Assembly (NCBI GenBank): GCA_036346375.1
Contig: CM070502.1
Coordinates: 21,242,924-21,306,923 of the forward strand
From: Guadua angustifolia
Lineage: Eukaryota > Streptophyta > Magnoliopsida > Poales > Poaceae
Reading direction: 5' to 3'
DNA: 64,000 nucleotides
Shown here: in pieces, positions 1 to 9,106 of the stretch
Layout of the letters: each line of letters opens with the position of its first letter
How positions within the stretch are numbered: position 1 is the stretch's first letter
Made by a program: the position numbers and the translations under genes
Notes under the pieces: model-generated
Seen by the model: the letters and a program-made list of their open reading frames with translations, nothing else
Database searches by the model: none
What the model was told of the DNA's origin: nothing

Positions 1-40
1 GCTAAATATATTGTATTGCTGTATATGGTTTTTCCTGCAG

Positions 41-142
41 CTCTGAAAGAAGCTGTTGCAGTTGGAGGAACCTCAAAAGGTGAACGAAACTGCTACAATA
101 ATTAAGGCAATTCGTGAGCATGCTACAAGGAGGAGCTCATAG
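41..142 (+). CDS. possible 3'-terminal exon of an unidentified gene (partial)
   Basis: A good splice acceptor (pyrimidine run ending TTTCCTGCAG) ends at 40, and a reading frame rich in charged and hydrophobic residues ends in a TAG at 140-142. Its readable end is KVNETATIIKAIREHATRR followed by SS and stop, which looks like the helical C-terminus of a real protein. The frame has an in-frame TGA at 44-46 just after the acceptor, so either one base is extra near 46-48 or a downstream AG is the acceptor. The rest of the gene would lie left of the window. I do not recognise the family; it could also be a chance frame. Confidence 0.3.
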
Positions 143-599
143 TTGTCTATCCATGGTTTTTGTTGTTTTTACTCCATGAGTTCTTAGTTGTCTATCCATG
201 ATTGTCTCTCTCATAGTCTGATGGTCTCTAGTCCAGTCTTTCCTGTCTTTAAATTGGATTATAACGTCTGGAATCTCAGCTCCATGTGCTCTGCTTCCGT
301 TTAGTTGATGTAAAATAGAACTGGAGCCTGGGGACCATCGCTTCTTCGCTCTAAAATTTCCAGCAGCATATGAACCAGAGTATAGAATTGTGCTGGTAAC
401 AGTAACTAGCGTCACTGGAAGATATTAAAATCGTTGGACTTCTAAAAGACCAACGGTTTTTATTATAAATTCAAATATTAAAATTCCAGTTCTTGATAGG
501 AAGCACAAGAATTAACCCCCAAAAATATTTAAAAAATGGCATAACTAATAACTGAAAATAAGTAAATAATTGCGAAACAGGAGGAAACATTAACATCAC
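143..599. other. intergenic / 3' flank, nothing recognised
   Basis: AT-rich sequence between the possible plus-strand terminal exon and the minus-strand TFIIIC fragment. The open frame below 600 continues past a clear splice donor and encodes nothing recognisable. No further TFIIIC exons are visible here. Confidence 0.4.
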
Positions 600-1345
600 C
601 TTATCATCAACTTTGACACTGAATTCTTCAACAAGCTGTGCATCTCTTAGCCTATGCAATACCTGAGGAAAAAAGGTGATCACAAAAGTCAAAACGCCCC
701 ATAAGGAGGGAAACTGGAAAGTGGAGAACATATGAAGTAAGCAATAAGCAATTACAAACAAACTTACATTTCTCCATGCTCTGTGCCCATATGCCATCCT
801 GTAATCTAGATCAATTTTTATATCTGACACAACAAGAGACTATAGGGAAATAATTGCACAAAGTTAGCAAACTTGAAAATTGGAAATAAAATCGAACAGA
901 GTATCAAATGGAGAGAGAAAAAAGAGAACAATGGACCTTTCCACTAGCTTCTTCAAGTTTATCACATATGGCTTTCATTGCTGGAAGATAATCATGAACA
1001 GTTACATCATTCTTGTAAATTACACAAAAATCCTCATCTTCTTGCAAAGAACCTATATCGGTCCCTTCATTGCTCCCCAGTAGTTCTGGCTTTATAATCT
1101 CAAATCTTTGGTGTGAATTCATATTCAAGTCTTTGGCATATCGGGACAGATATAATGAGTTGGTGTTGACAACCTGTTTATTCTGTGAAGCCTCTTCCCG
1201 CTCAACTCCGTTGTCTTTCACCTTTATGATAGTTGATTGTCTAACTATTAACCGCTGTGATGCAAGGCTTTTTCCAATAAAATGGAAGTTGTTTCCTTTC
1301 ATGTGAAAATTTTTGCATAGATCATTCTGAGTTACACCAGAAGTC
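600..1345 (-). pseudogene. TFIIIC subunit 1 (B-block binding) gene fragment, three exons
   Basis: Three exons join in phase: 1345-937 (acceptor TCATAG), 839-768 (acceptor CTATAG, donor GTAAGT) and 662-600 (acceptor CCTCAG, donor GTGATG). The protein contains SGVTQNDLCKNFHMKGNNF, LIVRQSTIIKV and, across the exon junctions, DLDYRMAYGHRAWRN then VLHRLRDAQLVEEF. These resemble the winged-helix B-block region of the largest plant TFIIIC subunit, which binds the internal promoter of tRNA genes and recruits TFIIIB and RNA polymerase III in the nucleus. The family protein is over 1,500 residues; only about 180 are visible. I see neither the first exon upstream nor exons after 600. Splice sites and frames are intact, so it is either an island of a gene continuing out of view or a captured fragment with introns. 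Confidence 0.6.
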
Positions 1346-2415
1346 CTATGACAAAAAACAAGATGTAAATTATTGCACACAATATTATCAAAGGCATGAT
1401 ATCTTCTTGCCTATGTACATATGCATCATGGAAACAAAGTACAAATGCCCCAGAAATGCAAAATCTTGTGTATGAACTGTGTAAAAGTTAAATTAACAAT
1501 GCTAAACATTATAAATTATCAAAGGTGCAGGATGGCAATGTAAACTACTCCTAAAAAATCTTCCAACTGTTCTCTCACTGGTACAATGTGATACCCTACA
1601 TTCCTATGAAAACACAGAAAGTAAAAAGCAGGTGCTACCTCTATGTAATAGCAATCAATAAAAAATGTGAAATACATAAGCATATGAGACAACATTTAAA
1701 CAACCATTGATCACTGCAGTAGAAGCTTACAAACTCAACCGAATACCACAACACTTATCGTGTTCTCAGGAAGATAAATCCCAGATGTCATCAGACTGCA
1801 ATAGAAGTAGCCCTAGGGGAAGTAAACTCACGTTTCAGCATATTGCAGTAGAACTCAGTAAATAGTAATCCATATTGGTTGATAAAACAGGAATCCTAGC
1901 TTCCCAGTACAACAAGTTCACAAAATAATCTTGGCAGATTATTGATATTAAGCGTATGCATATTAAGATGAAATGTGGCATTGCAGATCCTAATTCACAA
2001 GATAGAGAAGAATTCATAAAACAAATCTTCATGCAGAGGTCTATACCCAAACACCATCAGTCCATCACTGAAGCATAATTTGACATAACCATACCAGAAA
2101 TAACAAAAAAAGGCATCCACTGAAGCATCATTTAACATTACCATGTCCTCAGGGGCTGCTCAGCCTAATGCTACAGAAATCTATGAAGGGATACTTTTTG
2201 GCTGATTTTATCTCAGCTCAAATGAAATCACAACTGAAGAAATATCTCAAAATATTTTCTAGATGACCTGCCAAATATTCCAATTTCATGATGTAATTAA
2301 GGTGCTATGAAAGTCATGATTTGATAACCAATTTCGAGTACCGACGTCAACATATGCAGCCTTGCAAAATAACACAGATACAATTACCCCCTTCACTCAG
2401 TCCTCAATGTAGACA
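1346..2415. other. non-coding, nothing recognised
   Basis: AT-rich DNA with no convincing coding frame, between the TFIIIC fragment and the SURF6-like stop codon. It presumably holds the SURF6 3'UTR and terminator on the minus strand. No TIR, LTR or tandem array was recognised. Confidence 0.4.
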
Positions 2416-3459
2416 TTACTCATTGACATATCCTTCCTTGCGCCCCTCAAACCCAGGGCGCATAAGCTTCTTCTCGCGCTTCTCAATTTTGCGCATCTTC
2501 TTCTGGTGTGCCCGCTCCCGGATGTTCTCCGTTCGTGTCTTCTGTTTCTCCTTCCTCTGCTTCTCCACCGTCGTTTGCCTGTCCTTCCACTGCTCCGCGT
2601 GTTTTGCTGCCGCTTTTTGTCCTTCTTCATGCTCTCCTTAATCAACTTTGGGTCATCATGCACCTTCTCCCCAGCAGCCCGTCTTCTTGCCACATCCCAT
2701 GCCATATTGCTCGCCTTCTTAGGATCCTCCTTTGCCTTCTGCATCCGCTTAGCCTGCTCCAGTGCCTTCTTCTTGTTCTTAATCCTCCTCTTCTTCCTGC
2801 GCCTCGCTTCCTTTGAGTCAACCAACACATTCCCATACATGATATCAGGCGCCTTCTCATCGGCCTCCTTCTTGGGCTTCTTTCCATCCTTACCCTCTGC
2901 ATCCTCAGTGCCATCCTCACGCTTCCTCTTCTTGCCCTCGTCCTCCCCTTCTTCCGCTTTGCCTTCTTGCCCTTCTCCTTCTTGGGCTTATTCAAGAACT
3001 CCGGCCTGGTGCACCGGTTCCCGCGGAGCTCCGCAATGCGGCGATGAAGCCGTTCTCGCAGCTCCTCGAGGTCACCGAACGGTCCTCGGACACTACTGCC
3101 GCGGGCGCGATCAGCATCTCCTCCTTCTCATCCTCCTCTTCATTATCATCTTCGTCCTGGTCCTCCTCTGCCTCTTGGTCGGCGACGGATTTCTTGAGGA
3201 GGTCGAGGGTGGAAGAGGGCGGCGCCGAGGGGTCGAGGCGGGCGCGGCGCGCAGCCTTGACATTGGCACATGACTGGGCTTTCATGGCCGCCTTGGCGGC
3301 CTTGGAGAGGCCCCCGTACCAGGGGCGGTCCTCGTCGGCGGCTGGGAGGTAGAAGCGCGGGGGGATGAGCTGCACGAGCGCGTCGAAGAAGAGGGCGTGC
3401 CCGTGGACGCCGTCGCAATCGGCCGCGGCTAGGAGGTCGGCGGGCATGGTGGCGGGCAT
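2416..3459 (-). CDS. SURF6: SURF6-like nucleolar ribosome-biogenesis protein, with three 1-base deletions
   Basis: The ATG at 3459 follows the end of a probable 5'UTR intron. The N-terminus (MPATMPADLLAAADCDGVHG) leads into an acidic stretch (about residues 90-125), then Lys/Arg-rich helices ending in VNE and a TAA at 2416-2418. The block YGNVLVDSKEARRRKKRRIK, ALEQAKRMQKAKEDPKKA, NMAWDVARRRAAGEKVHDDP is diagnostic of the SURF6 domain. In other eukaryotes SURF6/Rrp14 is a nucleolar RNA-binding factor in ribosomal subunit assembly. The frame changes three times, near 3074, 2946 and 2603, each equal to loss of one base; the last two lie in or beside G or A runs. No in-frame stop or loss of conserved residues accompanies the shifts, so this may be a recent pseudogene or a functional gene with consensus errors. 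Confidence 0.85.
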
Positions 3460-4450
3460 CTTATTTATCACTTCAAAATGAGAAACATAAAAAAACAAAG
3501 GCCAAATGATTCAGTATACATAACAGTCATAACTTGTTATCACAAGGTAGAAGCAATACATATGTTCGTGATGATATCTCAAGACTTAATGATGCTCAGG
3601 ATTTGGAAGTCTTGTTCCAGACTTGCTGTCAACATTTGAGCAATCACTACTATTTTAACGTCATCGGGTACACTATTTACTATGTGTACAAAGCATTGAC
3701 CTGGAAGGCTGGAAGTCTGGAGCTAGAGAATCTTTCATTGCTCATAACTGGACTACTATTGCTGCTAGCTATTCAGATACAAAGCCCTAAACATCAATTT
3801 TGGTGCATTCATGATCAATTGATCATCAAGGTATCACTAACCTACTCCAGTCCAACACCCAAATTAGCAGTCCTCACAGCAACAGCAACTGAGCTACAGC
3901 TACCAAAACTGATGAACCAATAGATAAAAACAACCTAAATACATATGTGAACGGGCCCCTAAAAATCCAGAAAAAGGCAACCTCAAACCGCATGGCATCA
4001 ACCATTGGGGACAGCTCTACTGAAATGAGTCTTTCTACCAAGAAAATCCATTTCAGAACTAGTAGTTTATCCATGGAAAAACCAACTAACAAAGTATTCC
4101 CAAATAGAAGCCACATCTCAACTATAAAGAACGGTAAAAACAAGAAATCTACACGCATAAGAGCACCAGGCAATTCTGCTAAACAGCAACAAAAACCACA
4201 GAGAGATCTACTGGACTGCTTCGCAGGCGCAATCACACAACATAGAAGGGCATCCCGTGTACGCAACGACGACCACGCAAGCTAAGCTTCCACGGGATCG
4301 CTGGTTGCAAGATACGGTGATCCGTGGCAGAATCGCGGTAAACAAGAGGACTAGAGAAAGATGAGGCGAGCGGGAGGGAGAGCGGATGGATTTACCTCGC
4401 CTCCGGGAAGACGAAGTAGAACGGAGGCCGGCGGACGGAGGAAGAGTTAA
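3460..4450 (-). other. probable 5'UTR exon and 5'UTR intron of the SURF6-like gene
   Basis: On the minus strand a GC-rich leader (about 4450-4396) ends in a canonical donor, GAGGCGAG|GTAAATCC (GT at 4395-4394). The intervening 0.9 kb is AT-rich and contains no supported coding frame. A likely acceptor is the AG of TCTCATTTTGAAG, about a dozen bases before the ATG at 3459. Introns in the 5'UTR are common in plant housekeeping genes. The exact transcription start is not visible. Confidence 0.5.
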
Positions 4451-4541
4451 CCCTAGCGACTGCAGCGGCTTCATAGAGCGAGCTAATCGCTGCGTGTGGG
4501 CCGTGCTGTGCCGAGAAAAAGGCCCGAACTCCACATGGGCT
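4446..4541 (-). promoter_or_regulatory. telo-box and site II promoter elements of the SURF6-like gene
   Basis: AACCCTA (a telo-box core) lies at 4449-4455 in the presumed leader or start region. Two site II motifs follow upstream, TGGGCC at 4497-4502 and TGGGCT at 4536-4541. In plants, telo-boxes together with TCP-bound site II motifs are typical of ribosomal-protein and ribosome-biogenesis promoters, matching a SURF6 function. Assignment rests on motif combination and position only. Confidence 0.5.
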
Positions 4542-4590
4542 GGGATTGCCGTAGCAGTGCTTCTTTCTTTCATTTTAGAAAATTCAGCCA

Positions 4591-4812
4591 TGTTTGACAG
4601 AGCTCCAGATCCCAGTTTTATCTTAGATCTACAGCTTATAGGTTAAAATAAAGTAAATTAAGTTTATATTTTTAATTTAGAATGTAAACAAGATGATCCA
4701 CCTAAACACTCTTAATGTACCCACAGCTGCAGCTCCATAAATTTTCTAGAGCTAAGAATACTCTATTCCACCAACTACACGGATTTTAGTGGAGCTGAAT
4801 CTATGTCAAACA
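4591..4812. mobile_element. MITE, AGAGCTCCAG family, full copy
   Basis: The ends are inverted: TGTTTGACA at 4591-4599 and TGTCAAACA at 4804-4812. The interior is non-coding and AT-rich. Related sequence recurs at 38811-38957 and twice at 50621-50910, sharing AAACAAGATGATCCA-like and CTCTTAATGTACTCA-like blocks. The family end is approximately TGTTTGGTAGAGCTCCAG. I could not find a clear target duplication, so the superfamily is open. It sits about 50 bp upstream of the site II motifs of the SURF6-like promoter. Confidence 0.6.
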
Positions 4813-5178
4813 CCTCCTTCGTACTATATCTTGAAACTTAAAAAATATCATTTATTATCTTAATAACATGTGAGTTCAAAAACCACATGCCATTGAAACG
4901 AAGAGTCTGAAGTGACAGCCTTTGGGATGATATAGTATAATTATCCTTTTTATTTTTTTAAACACTGCACTGCTCCTTTGAGAGATCCTTCTATACATCA
5001 CTTTTTGCTTGTATCGGTAATCTTCGCCTTTTTTTTCCGTGCTGGACCGACCTGGGGAAATGGCTGCTCATCACATTCCAGCAAAAGCATACCATGTCCC
5101 ATTATTAAACCAAATATAGTCGTCACAGAGACACCTCCAGGAACAAACAAGTAGTGTTTTTTAACAGCTACAACGTGT

Positions 5179-6731
5179 TCAAGAGAGCAGCTTCGCGCGA
5201 GTGGCAGGATCCTCCTTGTATTCCACCCACATCATGAAAACATAACCAAGACACCAGAGCAGCACATACTGGAAGGGAACCCAACACAGCAGTGCTACAA
5301 GACTAAGGATGCTCCCAACATACTGTGGGTCTTTAATATAGCCGAAGGGGAACTCTGTCACCCACGGGATCTTCTTTCCAAATCGAACGCCGTAGTAGGT
5401 ACCTGACTCACCGAGCAGCTGGTACACCCTGAAGAAAAACCAAATATTTCAGCATCAGGTTAACTGAGTGGCAATGGTTTTTGTGATATAATAGATCGAT
5501 ATAGTGCAGTAGGCACGATAAATAAGCTAAGCGGACTAGGCGGGAGGGTGTAGCCTAGAGTCCAGGCGCCTGTTTAGGAAAATATACAGTGTGCTAGTCC
5601 AAGCCAGAATATCGAAACAAGAACATACTACACAGATTTTGGAGCATTAACTCCCTCACACTACTTCCAAGAGGTGTAAAAAGCGTTGCCAAAAATTCCA
5701 ACATAGAATGCATAAGCATTAGCACAAACATAAGGTGTATAATATCCAGGGCAGTGGCTTCCACACATCAAAATCACCAAATCATGGATTACATTATTTC
5801 CACACTACCAGTGTCTAGAAAGGTGGGCATTAACCTCTCAATTGGAGACATAAAGCTAGTTTATCTATTTGCATGCAAAGACTTGCTTACATAATTAAAC
5901 TAGTTACAACGGCGAACAGTCCCCAGTATCTTAATGCTAATATTGCTTTTCAACTATCATGATCAATGATGAAGACCTATCATATTTCCAAGGCTTTCCA
6001 AGCCTTAAAAATAGCCAAGGTTTTATGAAAATAACAAAACCACGAGCGATTCATAATATAACCAATTACCAAGAACAAGTCCAATAGATGTATTGGTGGA
6101 TTATAGCATTAGGCGTACACATTTGTCAATTGAAATTCTTGTTTCATTTTTTTCACAGAGGCTGAAAAGCATCGATTTTGTTTTTAATCATAAAGCAGCT
6201 ACAGGTTCTTTTTTTATTTTGTTCATGCTATTCTAGCAAGTGGCGGCCCTTGAAAAAGCTAAACAACCAAATTCATAATTAGCAAATTGGAGCAAACGAT
6301 CATGACTTGTTGTATACTACCCTAATTGCCTGACCTTTAAGCCTCACCCATATCTAACCTTTTCTTGTCCCTAGTTTCCTAACATATACACTTGCTACAG
6401 CCATTCGGTAGCACTAAATCAACAGAACCATTAACATGAAGACTTCCACGAATTAGATTGCAGTAAGACGTTTTCCATCCAAACAAGTAATTTTCAATTC
6501 CCAAATCTAACAAGCATGACCTCTAATAACCATAGAATATATCCAGTTCAGTTCAGCCACGATCGAATTTTCAGAAATGGCTAAATTTAACTAAACCACA
6601 ACCTTTAGGGTGGCATGTTAAGCCCCAATAGGCAGGGAGGCGGGGTTGGGGGTTAGGTTAACTCACTTGAAGTTGAGGTACTGGCCGAAGGCGAGGAGGA
6701 CGACGGAGCAGAGGGGCGGGGGCCAGGAGAA
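5179..6731 (-). CDS. phospholipid N-methyltransferase (PLMT), 3' half of exon 1 plus exon 2
   Basis: Exon 2 (5428-5179) encodes VYQLLGESGTYYGVRFGKK, FGYIKDPQYVGS, two hydrophobic membrane segments and a C-terminal KEDPATRAKLLS. The 3' part of exon 1 (6731-6667) encodes FSWPPPLCSVVLLAFGQYLN and ends in donor AA|GTGAGT; the acceptor is TTCTTCAG before 5428, and joining gives NFK-VYQLL in frame. This matches plant phosphatidyl-N-methylethanolamine N-methyltransferase, an ER-membrane enzyme that adds the last methyl groups in phosphatidylcholine synthesis using S-adenosylmethionine. The 1.24-kb intron (5429-6666) holds no recognised gene. The 5' half of exon 1 lies about 15 kb away (21626-21813), separated by RE-A. 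The part retained here has no frameshift and is in frame with the retroelement reading frame that precedes it. Confidence 0.85.
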
Positions 6732-9106
6732 GAAAATAGCAATGGCCTCTTTGTTATAAATAGACTTAGCTGTTGTTCTCTGATAGTGGGGAACTCGGTA
6801 TGGCTTCAATTTTGGAGGTTCAGCACAAGCCTTCAACTCCGGGTGGAACGTATGAATTGTTATTGGTGTATCAGATTCAACTGCATGTACTTGTACAAAG
6901 AATCCATTGATGCTCTTTGAAACCATCTTCTGAAATCTTTCAGCAGTTAGCATATAATTCGGGGTTGGATGGGTGAAGTCTTGAAATTGGAAGGACTGCC
7001 CATTTTTGGTGATAATCAACCGCTTTTCCTTGAGACCCCACTCGATAGGGTTGTGTTCATAGATCCAATTCGCCCCAAATATGAGATCATAGTTTCCTAG
7101 TTTCAGCAATTTAAATGTAGTGCTGAACGCAACATTCTGTACTTCATATTGGAGATCCTTAACTGTAGCATCTAGAATTAACCCCCCACCTCGAGCGACA
7201 ATAACTTCCTTGAGTGGCATTGAGCTGAATGAAGATCCAGTTTTCACAGCAAAATCATAGTCCATGGATGAATGGGTGCTAACATTATCCACTAATGCAA
7301 TAACTCTCTTATCCCCAATTTGAATCACAAATGAAAAGATAATCGGACCATACATACCCTGAGCTGCATAGATTGATATGTGCCTTAGTTGTTCTGGACT
7401 ATCCACAGTAGATTCCTCATCCAAGCTTCTAGGAGCAGTGACAAAGCCTACTAGTTCAGCCAGAGTCACCTCCTCGTCTACCTCCAACATGTTTTCTTCT
7501 CCCTGCATCAACAGAGTGTGCACTGCACTCCTGGCTCGGCACTGTATGTGATGACCTGAAGTCCAAGGTTCATGGCAATGCCAACATGTTCTTCCTTGTT
7601 TTCCAACCAGATTCCACTTTTGAGTTTCTTCCTTGTCAGTTTTCAATACAGTTGGGTGAGAGTTCTTCATTGAGGAGGATGACTTCTGCTTGCCACCACA
7701 ACTGTCTTGATTAATCCTTCTGGCAATGGCAGACTTCTCCTCCAACAGTTTCAGCTGAATCATCAACTCATCCATTTGTTTCCGTGCCATCCTTCCCAGC
7801 TGAGCCTCATATTTCACAAATACTTCCTCAGGGTCCTTTGGGTTCTCCCATTTTTCTCCATTCTTCAGTATCTTCTTGAATATACCACCTTCTTTGCAAA
7901 TGTCCCAGAAGGCCAACCACCATTCAAAAAGGAATTCCCTTGGGAGGTCAACTGCAACAAGATCTGAAGACACATTACCTCCAGCTTGAAATGCCTTTGC
8001 AATGTTCTGCAGGTTCCTCTTCACCGAGTAATCGTGAATGTACACATCTAACATCTTGTCTGCTTTCCCAGCACTTTTCTCTTCATCTGTTTTTTCTTTG
8101 TTGCTGTACTCCTCGGAATCTTCCTCAGCGATTTTCCTAATCATGTCAAAAGCTTTGCGGATTAGTTTCTTCTTGATGGTCTTCAAACTGTTATGTTGTT
8201 GAAGCATTCCTCGTGAACCATTGAGAGGCAGTGTGTCTGAATCAACAATACCTATCAAAAGACTGAGATACTTCGGAAAAAGTGCATCAAATTCATCAAA
8301 GATGAAAACTCTCCTAACATACAACTTGAGATTAGACTTGTTAGAGTTGTAGTCATTCTCATAGAGATCATGTGGGGCCTTTAGGGGAACGAAGAGCAAA
8401 GCTTTGAACTCAACATCGCCCTCAACAGTGACGTGACTCCAGTAGATAGGCTTGTCATCCCCGAAGTCCTTAGCTAGGGAGTGGTAAAACTTGGAGTACT
8501 CTTCTTCAGGAACCTCCATGGGTTTACGAAGCCATATAGCCTTCATATCGTTCAGAAGCTCACATTCAGTGGTAGTCTCCTTTATTGTCTTTGTCCTGGG
8601 CTTTTTCTCTTCACTCTCTTTTGTTTCTTTTTCATGGTCAGGATCTTCATCCTTCACCTGCCTCGGAATAGCATGCCCTGCTTTCTTTACCTTGCACGTA
8701 AGGCTATGTCCTGGAGTCCACGACTCATTGCAATACCAGCAATTCTTTGATCTCTTGTCAGTGGAAGCTATGTTAACTGATTCAATCCGCTCTCTTGGTT
8801 GTGTTGTTATGTGGTTATCAGGTTGTGGCTTACTCTTATAACTACCACTTCCACATCCAGCACCATACCCAGATGCTCCACCAGTCGCAGGATTGTTCCA
8901 AGCACCATAGCCTGCATTGCCACCATAACTCCCAGTGCCATAACCAGATGGAGCTTGACTGCCCTAATGTCCTCTATTTGTGCCTGGAGGACCACCTTGA
9001 TAACCAGAACCAGCTGCATTTGGATTGCCATAGGGTCCTCCATACACAGCATGAACACCTCCATATCCTGCAGTCCCATAATTTCCATATGCAGTGCCAT
9101 GGTTAG
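6732..9106 (-). pseudogene. RE-A gag C-terminus, captured HSP90 piece and protease-like domain
   Basis: The reading frame from about 8657 to 6732 is open. Before it lies a Gly/Tyr-rich stretch (9106-8830) with one TAG (near 8964-8966), then a zinc-knuckle-like CWYCNESWTPGHSLTC. After the GRP94-like piece (8651-8070) come gag-tail sequences including DPEEVFVKYEAQLGRMARKQ, a second knuckle CWHCHEPWTSGHHIQC, and a protease-like region with ALVDNVSTHSSMD and YDLIFGANWIYEHNPIEWG. In related gypsy elements the active site reads D-T/S-G; here it is D-N-V, so the catalytic motif is altered. The frame continues without a stop into PLMT at 6731. It is most likely inactive as a retroelement. Confidence 0.75.
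8070..8651 (-). other. captured GRP94/HSP90 (endoplasmin) middle-domain fragment inside RE-A gag
   Basis: About 195 residues match the acidic linker and middle domain of plant endoplasmin: KTIKETTTECELLNDMKAIW, EEEYSKFYHSLAKDFGDDKP, VEGDVEFKALLFVPLKAPHD, SNKSNLKLYVRRVFI and IVDSDTLPLN. HSP90-family proteins are ATP-dependent chaperones, GRP94 in the ER lumen; this piece lacks the ATPase N-domain and dimerisation domain. No intron remains inside the piece, consistent with capture from processed RNA. Conserved positions have drifted (SRGMLQQHN where the family has SREMLQQ). It lies between two similar zinc-knuckle segments of gag, suggesting capture by template switching or local duplication. 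Confidence 0.85.

Noticed and set aside
2506..3418. Long open frames on the plus strand and in other minus frames over the SURF6 region
   Set aside because: They are shadows of the Lys/Arg/Glu-rich SURF6 coding sequence; none has a recognisable motif, start context or splice structure.
6663..8657. A genuine 664-residue HSP90 host gene
   Set aside because: Only about 195 residues match HSP90, and both flanks are gag/protease sequence inside an LTR element with a defined target duplication; the end belongs to PLMT.
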